Source of the DNA: Pseudonocardia parietis
Lineage (GTDB): Bacteria; Actinomycetota; Actinomycetes; Mycobacteriales; Pseudonocardiaceae
Assembly: GCF_017876315.1 (NCBI RefSeq)
Contig: NZ_JAGINU010000001.1
Span: 5,022,001-5,086,000 of the forward strand
Direction: 5' to 3'
Length of the DNA stretch: 64,000 nt
Positions 51,852-60,501 of the stretch are shown in pieces. Position 1 is the stretch's first letter, and every line of letters starts with the position of its first letter. The position numbers and the translations under genes are program-made. Below the pieces are notes generated by a model. It saw only the letters and a list, made by a program, of their open reading frames with translations. It made no database searches and had not been told where the DNA came from.

Positions 51852-52861
51852 GGCGCCAGGAAGTCGTTGGTGAACCAGGTCGAGAAGTCCGGCTTGCCGG
51901 TCACCGGCGCGCCGTCCGGCCCGGCCACGGTGCCGGTGTCGTAGAGGAAGCCGGAGAACCCCTCCCAGCGCTGCGCACTCTGGTACCCGATGCGGCCCTG
52001 CTCGTCACGCAGGAAGTCCCGGGCGAGCATCTGCGCACCCTGGTCGACCAGCGCGTCTGAGGTGAACGCAGCCGGGTTCGCCTCTTTGAGCATCCGCGCC
52101 GCCTCGGCCGGCTTCTCGGCGGCGAGGGCGTACCCGCGCTGGACGGCCTGCACGAACGCGCGCGCCCGGTCCGGGTTCTCCCGCAGCCAGGTCGAGTTGC
52201 CGGCGAGCAGCACGTTGTAGGCGTCCGGGAAGCCGTAGTCGGTGTAGCGGAAGGTCTTCAGCGGCTCGTTGCGCAGCGTCGCCTCGATGCCCTCGACGTT
52301 GAGGAAGGGCTCCGTGAAGTCGGCCCGGCCCGCGTAGAGCGCCTCGTAGGCCGCGGTGTCGAGGACCTCGGTGCGGAACTCGCCGCGGCCGCCGTCGGCC
52401 CGGATCACGGCCTGCATCTTCGGGACCTCGCCCGGCCCGCCGAACCCGGCGTAGATCTTGCCGTCCAGGTCGCGCGGGCTCCGGATGTCGGTCCGGTCGG
52501 CGCGCACGGCGATCGCGCTCGCCCAGTGCTGCAGGATCGCCATCACCGAGGTGATGTCGGCACCGGCGGCCTTCGAGTAGGTGAACGAGTCCTGGAAGCT
52601 GATCCCGAAGTCGGCGGCGCCGGCGCCGACCAGGGTGTCCGGCGAGGTCGCGTTGTAGGGCAGGAACTCGACGTCCAGGCCCGCCTCGCGGAAGTACCCG
52701 GCCTGCTGGGCGGCGTACAGCCCCAGGTGGTTGGTGTTGGGCGTCCAGTCCAGCGCGACCCGGATCGGCCGGTCGGCGCCGGTCTGCCCGGCGGCCGCGC
52801 ATGCGGACACCACCAACAGCAGCGCGACGAGCAGGACGACGGGGCGGGCACGTGACAGCAC
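51848..52861 (-). CDS. ABC substrate-binding lipoprotein, NMT1/THI5-like (ThiY-like)
   Basis: 337 residues. A signal peptide with lipobox VSAC (Cys21) is followed by an NMT1/THI5 domain: VALDWTPNTNHLGLYAAQQAGYFREAGLDVEFLPY and GISFQDSFTYSKAAGADI. ThiY proteins bind formyl-aminopyrimidine or HMP-type thiamine precursors. It directly follows the TPP riboswitch, which fits that role. First gene of the seven-gene minus-strand unit. Confidence 0.92.
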   Translation of the reverse strand: MLSRARPVVLLVALLLVVSACAAAGQTGADRPIRVALDWTPNTNHLGLYAAQQAGYFREAGLDVEFLPYNATSPDTLVGAGAADFGISFQDSFTYSKAAGADITSVMAILQHWASAIAVRADRTDIRSPRDLDGKIYAGFGGPGEVPKMQAVIRADGGRGEFRTEVLDTAAYEALYAGRADFTEPFLNVEGIEATLRNEPLKTFRYTDYGFPDAYNVLLAGNSTWLRENPDRARAFVQAVQRGYALAAEKPAEAARMLKEANPAAFTSDALVDQGAQMLARDFLRDEQGRIGYQSAQRWEGFSGFLYDTGTVAGPDGAPVTGKPDFSTWFTNDFLAP

Positions 52862-52867
52862 GAGAGA

Positions 52868-52962
52868 GGCCTCCCTACGCCGGTGTCAACCGGATCAGGT
52901 TCGAACGGTCGACGGCCGGTCCTGCCGCCCTCTCAGCCTCGGAACGTGGGCTCCCGCGGTAC
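52868..52962 (-). ncRNA. TPP (THI-box) riboswitch
   Basis: On the minus strand GGGAGCCC, GGCTGAGAGGG, then GAACCTGATCCGG and CACCGGCGTAGGGAGG: the conserved THI-box elements in order. It ends about 7 bases before the ThiY-like start (52861), so it probably masks the ribosome site when TPP is abundant. Controls at least thiYXZ and, by gene spacing, the four genes after it. Confidence 0.95.
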
Positions 52963-53178
52963 GCCGATCAGCCTACGCGGGCGGGCGGTCCCCGACCACC
53001 GGCCACCACCGTCATCTGGCGCACAGGCTCGTCACCGAACGTGGTTACCTGGTAGAGGTACGCGAGCCGGTGCCACCGATCCGGACGCCGAGCATTATCC
53101 TCCGATGCGATACGACGACGCTGCGTGATCGAGCCCCGTACCCGGACACGGGTACCGGCGCGGCGTGGAAGGGACGAG

Positions 53179-53973
53179 ATGGCGGCCTCCCCCTGGATCT
53201 CCGGCGCCCCCGGGCGGCCCTCGCCCGATCCCTCCCCCGCGCTGGTGCGGGTGGCGCTGCAGGCCGGGGCGACCTCGGTCGCCCACGTCGACGTCGCCGC
53301 GATGCTGTCCGGGCTCTGCGTGGCGCTCGTGCCCGCCGCCGGCGTCGCGGGGGCCGCGCTGCTCCTGCGCGAGCCGGCCGATCCACGGGACCCGGAGGCG
53401 CGACGCGTGTTCGGTTCGGACACCGCGGCGACCCGGCTCGGTGATCTTCAGCGGAACGCCGACGCGGGCCCCGGTCCGAGCGCCGAGCGGGGCGAACGCG
53501 TCCTGCTCACGCCCGACCTCACCCGCTCCGGTCCACCCGAGCTCGCCGCAGCCGCGGCGGACTTCGGGCTGGTGCGGTCGCTCACCGTCCCGGTGCCGGT
53601 CGCCGGGCGCACGGCCGGGGTGCTGCAGCTGCTGGCCCGGGGCAGGCCCGGGGACGAGCTGACCGACCGGCTCGCCGTCGCACTGCAGCCACTGGTGACC
53701 GCGATGGCGGCCCGGATCGCCGACGTCCGCGAGCTGGCCCGGCTCGAGCGGGAGGCCGAGCGGGCCGCGTCGGCGCCGTCCGCCCCTGCTCCCGTACCCC
53801 GGCTACCCGCACCGCGCGACCCCGTCGGCGGCCCTCTCCGTCCCGGGCCGGGCACCGGGCCGCGACCCACGGACCGGACCGCCCTCGTCCCCGCCGCCCG
53901 GCAATCGGGTGCGACGCACGCGGCCCCTCGGATCCCGTTGCAGCGGCGCGCCCGGCACCGCCGCGACGACTGA
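53179..53973 (+). CDS. GAF-domain-like protein
   Basis: 264 residues. Residues about 20-190 look like a GAF sensor domain (LCVALVPAAGVAGAALLLREP, ERVLLTPDLTRSGPPELAAAAADFGLVRSLTVPVPVAGRTAGVLQLLARG, DRLAVALQPLVTAMAARIADVRELARLER), followed by a disordered Pro/Arg-rich tail. This suits an ANTAR-less actinobacterial GAF regulator. ATG 53179 has GAAGGGA about 5 bases upstream; GTG 53125 is an alternative. The ligand is unknown. Confidence 0.75.
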   Translation: MAASPWISGAPGRPSPDPSPALVRVALQAGATSVAHVDVAAMLSGLCVALVPAAGVAGAALLLREPADPRDPEARRVFGSDTAATRLGDLQRNADAGPGPSAERGERVLLTPDLTRSGPPELAAAAADFGLVRSLTVPVPVAGRTAGVLQLLARGRPGDELTDRLAVALQPLVTAMAARIADVRELARLEREAERAASAPSAPAPVPRLPAPRDPVGGPLRPGPGTGPRPTDRTALVPAARQSGATHAAPRIPLQRRARHRRDD

Positions 53974-54030
53974 CGCGCGATATCGCCGGCGCACCGGCCG
54001 CCCACGCACCGCTCCGGCGGCGTCGCCGGC

Positions 54031-54471
54031 TCAGTGACCCGGCGGCCCGGCGCCCGCGTCGGCGCTCTGCTCGGCCGCGCGTGCCGCCTGCACCTGGACG
54101 TGTTCCTGCAGGTAGGCCGACACCCGCTGCCGACTGACCCCGAACAGGCGGCCGATCCCGGCGATCGACTCCCCCTCGTCGTGCAGCGCCACCGCCTCCT
54201 CCCGGCGGAAGCGCCCGCCGACGGCGCCGAGCCCGTCCAGGGCGCGGGTCACGCTCTCCACGATCAGCGGCCGCTTCTCCCGCGGCACGATCTGCCGCCA
54301 GCTCGTGCCCTCGGCGCGCAGCTCCTGCAGCTCCCGCACCCGTTCCCGGGCGGACTCCAGATCCGCGATCGACGCCTCCAGCTGGGCGCTCAGCGCCGCC
54401 AGTGCTCGGTCGGCGTCGTCGGGCCCACCGCTCGCACCCGCCACTGCGATGCCCTCCTCCGCCGTCGTCAC
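54031..54471 (-). CDS. Small coiled-coil/helix-turn-helix protein
   Basis: 146 residues. An N-terminal coiled coil (DADRALAALSAQLEASIADLESARERVRELQELR) is followed by a C-terminal resolvase-like helix-turn-helix (RRFRREEAVALHDEGESIAGIGRLFGVSRQRVSAYLQEH reads as the Hin-type recognition region). Probably a DNA-binding accessory protein; no catalytic domain. ATG 54471; divergent from the GMC oxidoreductase. Confidence 0.75.
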   Translation of the reverse strand: MTTAEEGIAVAGASGGPDDADRALAALSAQLEASIADLESARERVRELQELRAEGTSWRQIVPREKRPLIVESVTRALDGLGAVGGRFRREEAVALHDEGESIAGIGRLFGVSRQRVSAYLQEHVQVQAARAAEQSADAGAGPPGH

Positions 54472-54599
54472 GCCGCCGAGCCTACGGGTCCGTGGTCCCC
54501 CGTTCGGGGAGCACGCGTACCCTCAGCGAACGCAAGGGGGGTTGCGCCCTCGGACGGGTCGTTCGCGGCAGCGGATCGCGACACGGGAGGCACGGGTAC

Positions 54600-56309
54600 A
54601 TGGTGCGGTACGACGTGGTCATCGTCGGTGGTGGCTCGGCCGGTGCCGTGCTGGCGAACCGGCTCAGCGAGGATCCGGCCCGCCGCGTCCTGGTACTGGA
54701 GGCGGGCCGGCCGGACCACCGCTGGGACCCGGTGATCCGGATGCCCGCCGCGCTGTCGCGCGCCTGGGGCAACCCGCGCTACGACTGGTGCTACACCACC
54801 GAGCCGGAGGAGGGCCTCGACGGCCGCCGGCTCGCCGTCCCGCGGGGGAAGGTGCTCGGCGGGAGCAGCAGCATCAACGGCATGGTCTACCAGCGCGGCC
54901 ACCCCGGCGACTACGACCGCTGGGCCACCGGCGCCGGCGCGGCCCAGTGGAGCTCCGCGCACTGCCTGCCCTACTTCCGGCGCCTGGAACGGCGGCTGTC
55001 CGAGCACCGCATCGCCCTCGACGCCGACCGCACCGGTCCGCAGATCCTGGAGCGCGCCCCGGCCACCGGGCCGCTGAACGACGCCTTCCTCATCGCGGCC
55101 CGCCAGGCCGGGCACGCCGTGGTCGAGAACGTCAACGGGCCCCTGCAGGAGGGCTTCTCCCGTACCGAGCGGACCATCTTCCGCGGCCGCCGCTACTCCT
55201 CCACCGACGCCTACCTCTACCCCGTCTCGGCGTCCCGGCCGAACCTGCAGATCCGGACCGGTGCGGCCGTGCGGACGTTGCGTTTCGACGCCCGCGGCAC
55301 GCGGGTGATCGGGGTCCGGTTCCGCACCGCGGACGGTCTCACGCACGACGTGGACGCCGACGAGACGATCCTCTGCGCCGGCGCGATCGCGACCCCGCAG
55401 CTGCTGCAGGTCTCCGGGATCGGCGATCCCGCACACCTGACGTCGATCGGGGCCGAGGTCCGCGCCGCGCTCCCCGGGGTCGGGGCGAACCTGCAGGACC
55501 ATCTCGCGATCCACCTGCAGCACTCCTGCGTGCGGCCGGTCTCGCTGTCCACCCACCGGCGGGTCCACAAGCTGCCCGCCGCCGCGGCCCGCTGGCTCGT
55601 GTCGGGTACCGGGATCGGCGCCAGCAACCACTTCGAGATCGGCGGGTTCGCCTCGACCTCGCAGGGCGGCGGGATCCCGGACGTCATGATGTTGTTCGCG
55701 CCGGTGGCGATGCGGTTCGCGCCGGACGTGCGGCCGGCCGGGCACGGCTTCGAGATGCACGTCAGCGTGATGGCGGCCGACGCCCGCGGCACCGTGCGGG
55801 CCACGTCGCGTGACATGTCGGTGCCGCCCGCGCTGCGGATGAACTATCTGGGCAGCCCCGCCGACCGCCGGCGCTGGGTGGAGGCGGTGGAGATCGCGCG
55901 GGACGTGCTCGCCCAGCCCGCGTTCGCCGGGCTGGACGGCGGCGAGACGTTCCCGGGCCCGTGGGTCCGTTCCCCGGAGCAGGTGCTCGACTGGGTCTCC
56001 CGGCGCGCCCAGAACGGGCTGCACCCGACGAGCACGGCCCGGATGGGTACCGACGAGGGCAGCGTCGTCGACCCGGCCTCGATGCGGGTGCACGGGCTCG
56101 ACGGCGTGCGGGTGGTCGACGCGTCGGTCTTCCCGGACGTGCCGAACTCCAACACCTACGGGCCGGTCCTCATGGTCGCCGAGCGGGCCGCCGATCTCGT
56201 CCTGGGCAACACGCCGCTGCCTGCCGACCCGCGGCCGTCGGTCGCCCCGCTGCCCGCCCGGACCGGGCGACGCAACGGGAACGCGGTCACCGGGCTCGTC
56301 CGGGCCTGA
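54600..56309 (+). CDS. GMC family oxidoreductase (choline dehydrogenase-like)
   Basis: 569-residue FAD enzyme. The dinucleotide-binding motif GGGSAGAVLANRLSE (about 10-24), the GMC signature GKVLGGSSSINGMVYQRG, and the C-terminal NGLHPTSTARMG with the active-site His followed by SNTYGPVLMVAERAADL are present. It oxidises an alcohol; choline and other polyols cannot be distinguished, and no betaine aldehyde dehydrogenase is adjacent. ATG 54600 has GGGAGG about 10 bases upstream. The stop codon lies inside the first unit of a short tandem repeat. Confidence 0.9.
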   Translation: MVRYDVVIVGGGSAGAVLANRLSEDPARRVLVLEAGRPDHRWDPVIRMPAALSRAWGNPRYDWCYTTEPEEGLDGRRLAVPRGKVLGGSSSINGMVYQRGHPGDYDRWATGAGAAQWSSAHCLPYFRRLERRLSEHRIALDADRTGPQILERAPATGPLNDAFLIAARQAGHAVVENVNGPLQEGFSRTERTIFRGRRYSSTDAYLYPVSASRPNLQIRTGAAVRTLRFDARGTRVIGVRFRTADGLTHDVDADETILCAGAIATPQLLQVSGIGDPAHLTSIGAEVRAALPGVGANLQDHLAIHLQHSCVRPVSLSTHRRVHKLPAAAARWLVSGTGIGASNHFEIGGFASTSQGGGIPDVMMLFAPVAMRFAPDVRPAGHGFEMHVSVMAADARGTVRATSRDMSVPPALRMNYLGSPADRRRWVEAVEIARDVLAQPAFAGLDGGETFPGPWVRSPEQVLDWVSRRAQNGLHPTSTARMGTDEGSVVDPASMRVHGLDGVRVVDASVFPDVPNSNTYGPVLMVAERAADLVLGNTPLPADPRPSVAPLPARTGRRNGNAVTGLVRA

Positions 56310-56368
56310 ACTTCTCCGGGCCTGAACCGTTCGGGGCCTGAACTTTCGGGCCTGAACTTCTCGGGCCC
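56299..56368. repeat. Degenerate 15-17-bp tandem repeat at the GMC gene end
   Basis: Four copies of a GGGCCTGAACTTCTC-like unit; the TGA of the first copy is the GMC stop codon. The copies give stops in that frame, so the repeat may have reset the C-terminus. Confidence 0.75.
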
Positions 56369-56372
56369 GGAC

Positions 56373-56415
56373 ACGGACGGGGCGGGGACCCTGGATGGAT
56401 CCCCGCCCCGTCCGT
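56373..56415. terminator. Strong bidirectional hairpin terminator
   Basis: ACGGACGGGGCGGGGA and its exact complement form a 16-bp perfect stem with an 11-base loop, between the convergent GMC oxidoreductase and DUF7455 genes. Confidence 0.85.
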
Positions 56416-56431
56416 CAGGTCTGTACGGGCC

Positions 56432-56617
56432 TCACTCGCCGTTCTGGACCTCCACGCCCGACTCACGCAGCTTGTCGGCGTGAGCACGACCGTGGTGGTT
56501 GCAGAAGAGGAGCTCCCCACCGGAGGGCAGGATCGCGCGCACCTTGGCCGCCGCACCGCAACGGTCACAGCGGTCGGCGAGGGTCAGTTCGGGCCGGGTC
56601 AGCGTTTCGGGCTGCAT
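56432..56617 (-). CDS. DUF7455 zinc-ribbon-like small protein
   Basis: 61 residues: ADRCDRCGAAAKVRAILPSGGELLFCNHHGRAHADKL. CDRC and CNHH give Cys/His pairs suited to one zinc ion, as in the widespread actinobacterial DUF7455 family of unknown function. ATG 56617 has GGAGGGAG about 7 bases upstream. Confidence 0.85.
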   Translation of the reverse strand: MQPETLTRPELTLADRCDRCGAAAKVRAILPSGGELLFCNHHGRAHADKLRESGVEVQNGE

Positions 56618-56915
56618 AGCGGTCTCCCTCCGTCGCGGCGGCGGGCCTCGGGCGGCCCCTCCGCCGTATCACTGTGACGACCGCACCATGTGCGTCGCCC
56701 ACACTTAAACAGACGCTCGAGGCCCCTGCACGTGTTCCCGGGGTGCGTCGCGACAACCGTCACGTTTGAAGTTCAACGTTCGGGCCGGTGACGTCGCGTT
56801 GTACCCGCGGTGACCGATTACGTATGAAGTTGACTGCGTGTGAATCATGCGGGGACATCGGCCACTCGTGCAAGCGCTGCCGGTGAACACGGTGTGTCGC
56901 GGCTACGGTGGCCGG
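56618..56915. other. AT-richer divergent intergenic region
   Basis: Promoter region for DUF7455 (minus) and the EamA exporter (plus). It contains the 11-base odd palindrome TTGAAGTTCAA and several AT-rich patches (CTTAAACA, GATTACGTATGAAG). No gene is recognised; a 61-codon frame on the minus strand looks spurious. Confidence 0.4.
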
Positions 56916-57854
56916 GTGCGTCCCAGGCCCTCGGGTGACCGGATACCCGCCCCGCTGCTCTTTCTGGCGGGCGGCACGTCGATGTACATCGGTGCGGCAC
57001 TTGCTGTAGGGCTGTTCGACCGGCTGGCCCCCTCCGCGGTCGCGGAGCTGCGGCTGATCGGAGCTGCGCTGATCCTGCTCGCCTGGCGCCGCCCGGGCCG
57101 CGACGCCTGGCGCGGCGTCCGGCTGGTCCGGGCCGGGCTGTTCGGCCTCGCGACGGCCCTGATGAACGTCGCGTACTACGAGGCGATCGCCCGGCTCCCG
57201 CTCGGCACCGCCGTGGCGATCGAGTTCACCGGTCCGGTGCTGGTCGCGGCGCTGGCCTCGCGCCGGTTCCGCGACGTCGGGGCGGTCGGCCTGGCCGCGG
57301 CGGGCGTACTGCTGATCGCCGACGTCCGGTGGTCCGGGAGCCCGGAGGGCGTGCTCTGGGCGCTCGGCGCGGCCGCGATGTGGGCGGCCTACATCCTGCT
57401 CGGCAAACGGGTCGCCCGGGCCGGCAGCGGCATCGACGACCTGGCGACCGGGTTCACGGTCGCGGCCGTCGCACTGTCACCGCTGCTGTTCGTCGGGCCG
57501 GCCGGGTCGGACACGGTCTTCGGCGTGACGAACCTCGGACCGCTCGCCGATCCGGGCGTGCTCGCCCTCTCCGTCGGGCTGGGAGTGCTGTCCTCGGTCG
57601 TCCCCTACGTGCTCGACCAGGTGGTGCTGCGCCGGGTCGGGCAGGCACGGTTCGCCGTCCTGCTGGCGCTGCTGCCGGTCACCGCGACGGTGATCGGTGT
57701 CGTCGCGCTGGCCCAGATGCCGGGAGCGTTGGAAGGGCTCGGCATCCTGCTGGTGATCGCGGCGGTCGCGCTGCGGTCGAGGGACGGCGACGAGCCCGTC
57801 CCCGAGCCGGCGACTTCGGGCGAGGCGACCATCGGCCGCGACCGCCCCGGCTGA
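56916..57854 (+). CDS. EamA/RhtA-type exporter
   Basis: 312 residues with ten hydrophobic segments in two EamA halves. GGTSMYIGAALAVGLFDRLAP...ELRLIGAALILL and LGTAVAIEFTGPVLVAALASRR resemble RhtA, the threonine/homoserine exporter; the second half has VVPYVLDQVVLRRVGQARFAVLLALLPV. Substrate assignment is tentative. GTG 56916 is chosen over the longer frame from 56847, whose extension is not membrane-like. Confidence 0.82.
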   Translation: MRPRPSGDRIPAPLLFLAGGTSMYIGAALAVGLFDRLAPSAVAELRLIGAALILLAWRRPGRDAWRGVRLVRAGLFGLATALMNVAYYEAIARLPLGTAVAIEFTGPVLVAALASRRFRDVGAVGLAAAGVLLIADVRWSGSPEGVLWALGAAAMWAAYILLGKRVARAGSGIDDLATGFTVAAVALSPLLFVGPAGSDTVFGVTNLGPLADPGVLALSVGLGVLSSVVPYVLDQVVLRRVGQARFAVLLALLPVTATVIGVVALAQMPGALEGLGILLVIAAVALRSRDGDEPVPEPATSGEATIGRDRPG

Positions 57855-57870
57855 CCCGCTCGGCTGGCCT

Positions 57871-57915
57871 GCCCCGCGGACCTGCCCCGCGGACCTGCCC
57901 CCGCCGACCTGCCCG
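57871..57915. repeat. 13-14-bp direct repeats in convergent gap
   Basis: CCTGCCCCGCGGA occurs twice, then CCTGCCCCCGCCGA and CCTGCCCGAAG, filling the 67-base gap between the EamA and helicase gene ends. Confidence 0.65.
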
Positions 57916-57921
57916 AAGCCG

Positions 57922-59652
57922 TCAGCGCCAGGACCGCAGTGTCGCGATCCGCTCCTCGAGCTGCTCGATGGTCGCCATCGCGACCGGCGGGCCTCCGCAG
58001 GACTTGCGCAGATCGTTGTGGATCGCGCCGTGCGGCTTGCGGGTCTTGTGGTTGTGCAGCGCGACCAGCGTGTTCAGCTCCTTGCGCAGCGTCTGCAACC
58101 GCTCGCGGACGCTCACCGAACCCCGCTCGGACGGCGGCGGTGGCGTGGGCTCGGTCGCCGGGGTGGCGCGGGCCTGGGCACCGGTGCGCGGTGACCCCTT
58201 CGCGATCCAGTCCGCCTGCCGCTTCGACAGCAGCGTCCGCACCTGCTCGGGCTCCAGCAGCCCGGGCAGACCGAGGTAGTCCTCCTCGTCGGCGGAGTAG
58301 GTGGCGCCCTCGTAGATCAGCTGGTCGAGCTCGGCCTCGGCCCCCAGCGAGGTGAACGCCTTCTCCTGCTCGCCGGGCTCGTCCTTCTGCTTGTTCGCCT
58401 CGTTCAGCTCGGCGTCGTCCCAGACCTCCTCGGGACGCTGCGGCTTGCCGAGGACGTGGTCGCGCTGGGCCTCCAGCTCGCTCGCGAGCCCGAGCAGCAC
58501 CGGCACGCTGGGGACGAACACCGACGCGGTCTCGCCCGGCCGCCGGGACCGCACGAACCGGCCGATGGCCTGGGCGAAGTACAGCGGGGTCGACGCCGAG
58601 GTCGCGTACACCCCGACCGCCAGCCGCGGCACGTCGACGCCCTCGGACACCATCCGCACCGCGACCATCCACCGCTGCTCCGAGCGGGCGAACTCGGCGA
58701 TCCGGTCCGAGGAGCCGGCCTCGTCGGAGAGGACGACCGCCGGCTGGTCCCCGGTGATCTTCCGCAGGATCGCGGCGTAGGACCGCGCGGTGGTCTGGTC
58801 GGAGGCGATCACCAGGCCGCCGGCGTCGGGCATGCCGCCGTCGCGGTGGCTCTGCAGCCGCTTGTCGGCAGCGGCCAGCACGCTGGGGATCCAGTCCTCG
58901 GCGGGGTCGAGCGCGGTCCGCCAGGCCATCGCGGTCTGCTCGCGGGTCAGCGGCTCGCCCAGGCGCGCCGAGATCTCCTCCCCCGCACTGGTCCGCCAGT
59001 TCGACGTCCCGGAGTAGGCCAGGAACACGACCGGCCGGACGACGTTGTCGGCCAGTGCCTCGGCGTAGCCGTACTGGTGGTCGGCGCGGCTGCGCGGGGC
59101 GCCGTCGGCGTCCGGGACGTACTCGACGAACGGGATCGGGTTGTCGTCGGACCGGAACGGGGTACCGGTCAGCGCCAGCCGGCGGGTGGCGGGCTCGAAG
59201 GCCTCGTAGACGGCCTCGCCCCAGGACTTCGCGTCGCCGGCGTGGTGGATCTCGTCGAGGATCACCAGCATCCGCCGGTTCTCGGTGCGGTTGCGGTGCA
59301 GCATCGGGTGAGCCGCGACACCGGCATAGGTGATGGCGACGCCGTGGTAGTCCCGCGACGTGCCGCCCGCGGAGTTGCGGAACTCCGGGTCGATCGCGAT
59401 CCCGGCGGCAACGGCGGCCTCGGCCCACTGGTACTTCAGATGTTCGGTCGGGGTGACGACCGTCACCGCGTCGATCACCCGATCGCGCAGCAGCTCCGCG
59501 GCGACCCGCAGGGCGAACGTCGTCTTGCCCGCGCCGGGGGTCGCGACCGCGAGGAAATCCTGCGGCGAGGTCGCGAGGTAGCGGGCGAGTGCACTGCGCT
59601 GCCAGGCGCGCAGCGGGCGGGTCTCCGGCGACACGAGCTGGGCTTGCGACAC
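57922..59652 (-). CDS. DEAD/DEAH-box helicase (RadD/SSL2-like)
   Basis: 576-residue superfamily 2 helicase. Walker A TPGAGKTT (38-45), DEIH box (133-136), LTGTPFR (161-167) and motif VI QAIGRFVRSRRPGE are present; the C-terminal part is helical with a basic tail (HNHKTRKPHGAIHNDLRKSCGG). It resembles the ComF/RadD-type DNA repair helicases found in actinobacteria. ATG/GTG 59652. It stands alone with a large repeat-bearing gap upstream. Confidence 0.88.
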   Translation of the reverse strand: MSQAQLVSPETRPLRAWQRSALARYLATSPQDFLAVATPGAGKTTFALRVAAELLRDRVIDAVTVVTPTEHLKYQWAEAAVAAGIAIDPEFRNSAGGTSRDYHGVAITYAGVAAHPMLHRNRTENRRMLVILDEIHHAGDAKSWGEAVYEAFEPATRRLALTGTPFRSDDNPIPFVEYVPDADGAPRSRADHQYGYAEALADNVVRPVVFLAYSGTSNWRTSAGEEISARLGEPLTREQTAMAWRTALDPAEDWIPSVLAAADKRLQSHRDGGMPDAGGLVIASDQTTARSYAAILRKITGDQPAVVLSDEAGSSDRIAEFARSEQRWMVAVRMVSEGVDVPRLAVGVYATSASTPLYFAQAIGRFVRSRRPGETASVFVPSVPVLLGLASELEAQRDHVLGKPQRPEEVWDDAELNEANKQKDEPGEQEKAFTSLGAEAELDQLIYEGATYSADEEDYLGLPGLLEPEQVRTLLSKRQADWIAKGSPRTGAQARATPATEPTPPPPSERGSVSVRERLQTLRKELNTLVALHNHKTRKPHGAIHNDLRKSCGGPPVAMATIEQLEERIATLRSWR

Positions 59653-60148
59653 ACGTCTCCCCTGGTCCGTGGGTCGTTCCCGGGCGGGAACCTGCGAGCC
59701 CCGCGGGCGGACGGCGTCGTCGCTCGACCCGCTGCGAGGCGCCGATCAGGGTATCCCGGCGGCTGCCGGGGCACCCGGGTGGTCCGGGCCCGGGCCCGCG
59801 GTGCAGGTCAGGAACCGGAAGCTCACGGCGCCGGCCGGGAACGGAAGCTCACGGCGCCCGCCGGGCGGCACTCGGTCGGCCGGGCGGCACTCGGCCGGCC
59901 GGGCGAGGTCGACACCCCGGGCGATCGCCCGGCAGCCCGGGCTCGGTCACCCAGAACCCTCGACGGCCGGGCCCGGCACGGTTCGCCGCCGATCGGGCCG
60001 GGCGCGACGAGTGCGCCCAGCCCGAGCTGGGTGAGCCGGAGCGCCCACCGCACCAGCGGGGTTGCATCCGCGCCGGGCGACCTGGTCGCCGCCGGCCGCC
60101 CCCGCTGCGATCCACCTGGCACGACCTGATCCGCCGGGCCCTGGGCGA

Positions 60149-60213
60149 GTGATCACCCGTTGAGGAGCGCAACGCACGGCTCACGTACGCCACACTCCTC
60201 AACCGGTGATCAC
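60149..60213. repeat. Long stem-loop element, copy 1
   Basis: GTGATCACCCGTTGAGGAG and CTCCTCAACCGGTGATCAC: 19-bp arms with one mismatch around a 27-base loop. The same element recurs 172 bases downstream, which marks it as a repeat family or small RNA. Confidence 0.85.
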
Positions 60214-60320
60214 CCCCATGGCCCTTGCCACGCGCCTCACGGATCCGTGGCGGGTATCGCCCGGCCCAGGCCGATGCCCCGCATCGATCCGTGGCGGGCG
60301 TCGGCCGCGGCCAGGCGGCG

Positions 60321-60386
60321 CTGATCACCCGTTGAGGAGCACAGCGCACGCGTCGCGTACGCCACACTCCCCAACCGGTGATCACC
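60321..60386. repeat. Long stem-loop element, copy 2
   Basis: TGATCACCCGTTGAGGAG ... CCCCAACCGGTGATCACC with loop ending CGTACGCCACA as in copy 1. Arms conserved better than flanks. Confidence 0.85.
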
Positions 60387-60501
60387 ACCCGCGGGCCCCT
60401 GCCAGGCGGCCCACCACGATCCGTGGGCCGGGGCCGGCGCCGGCGCGGTCGGGCGGGTACGGCGGGGATCTGCCCGGAACGCCGTGTGCCGGCCGGGCCG
60501 G

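Larger units (their letters stand above)
59653..60501. other. 849-bp gap with several repeat families, no convincing gene
   Basis: Contains tandem GGAAGCTCACGGCGCC and CGGGCGGCACTCGG copies (59816-59905), three GATCCGTGG(C)GGG-type copies (near 60242, 60286, 60419) and two 65-bp stem-loops (annotated separately). Long minus-strand frames exist but show no family resemblance and alternate with repeats. Confidence 0.6.

Noticed and set aside
56705..56890. 61-codon minus-strand frame in the DUF7455/EamA gap
   Set aside because: No ribosome site, no family resemblance, and it lies over the likely promoters.
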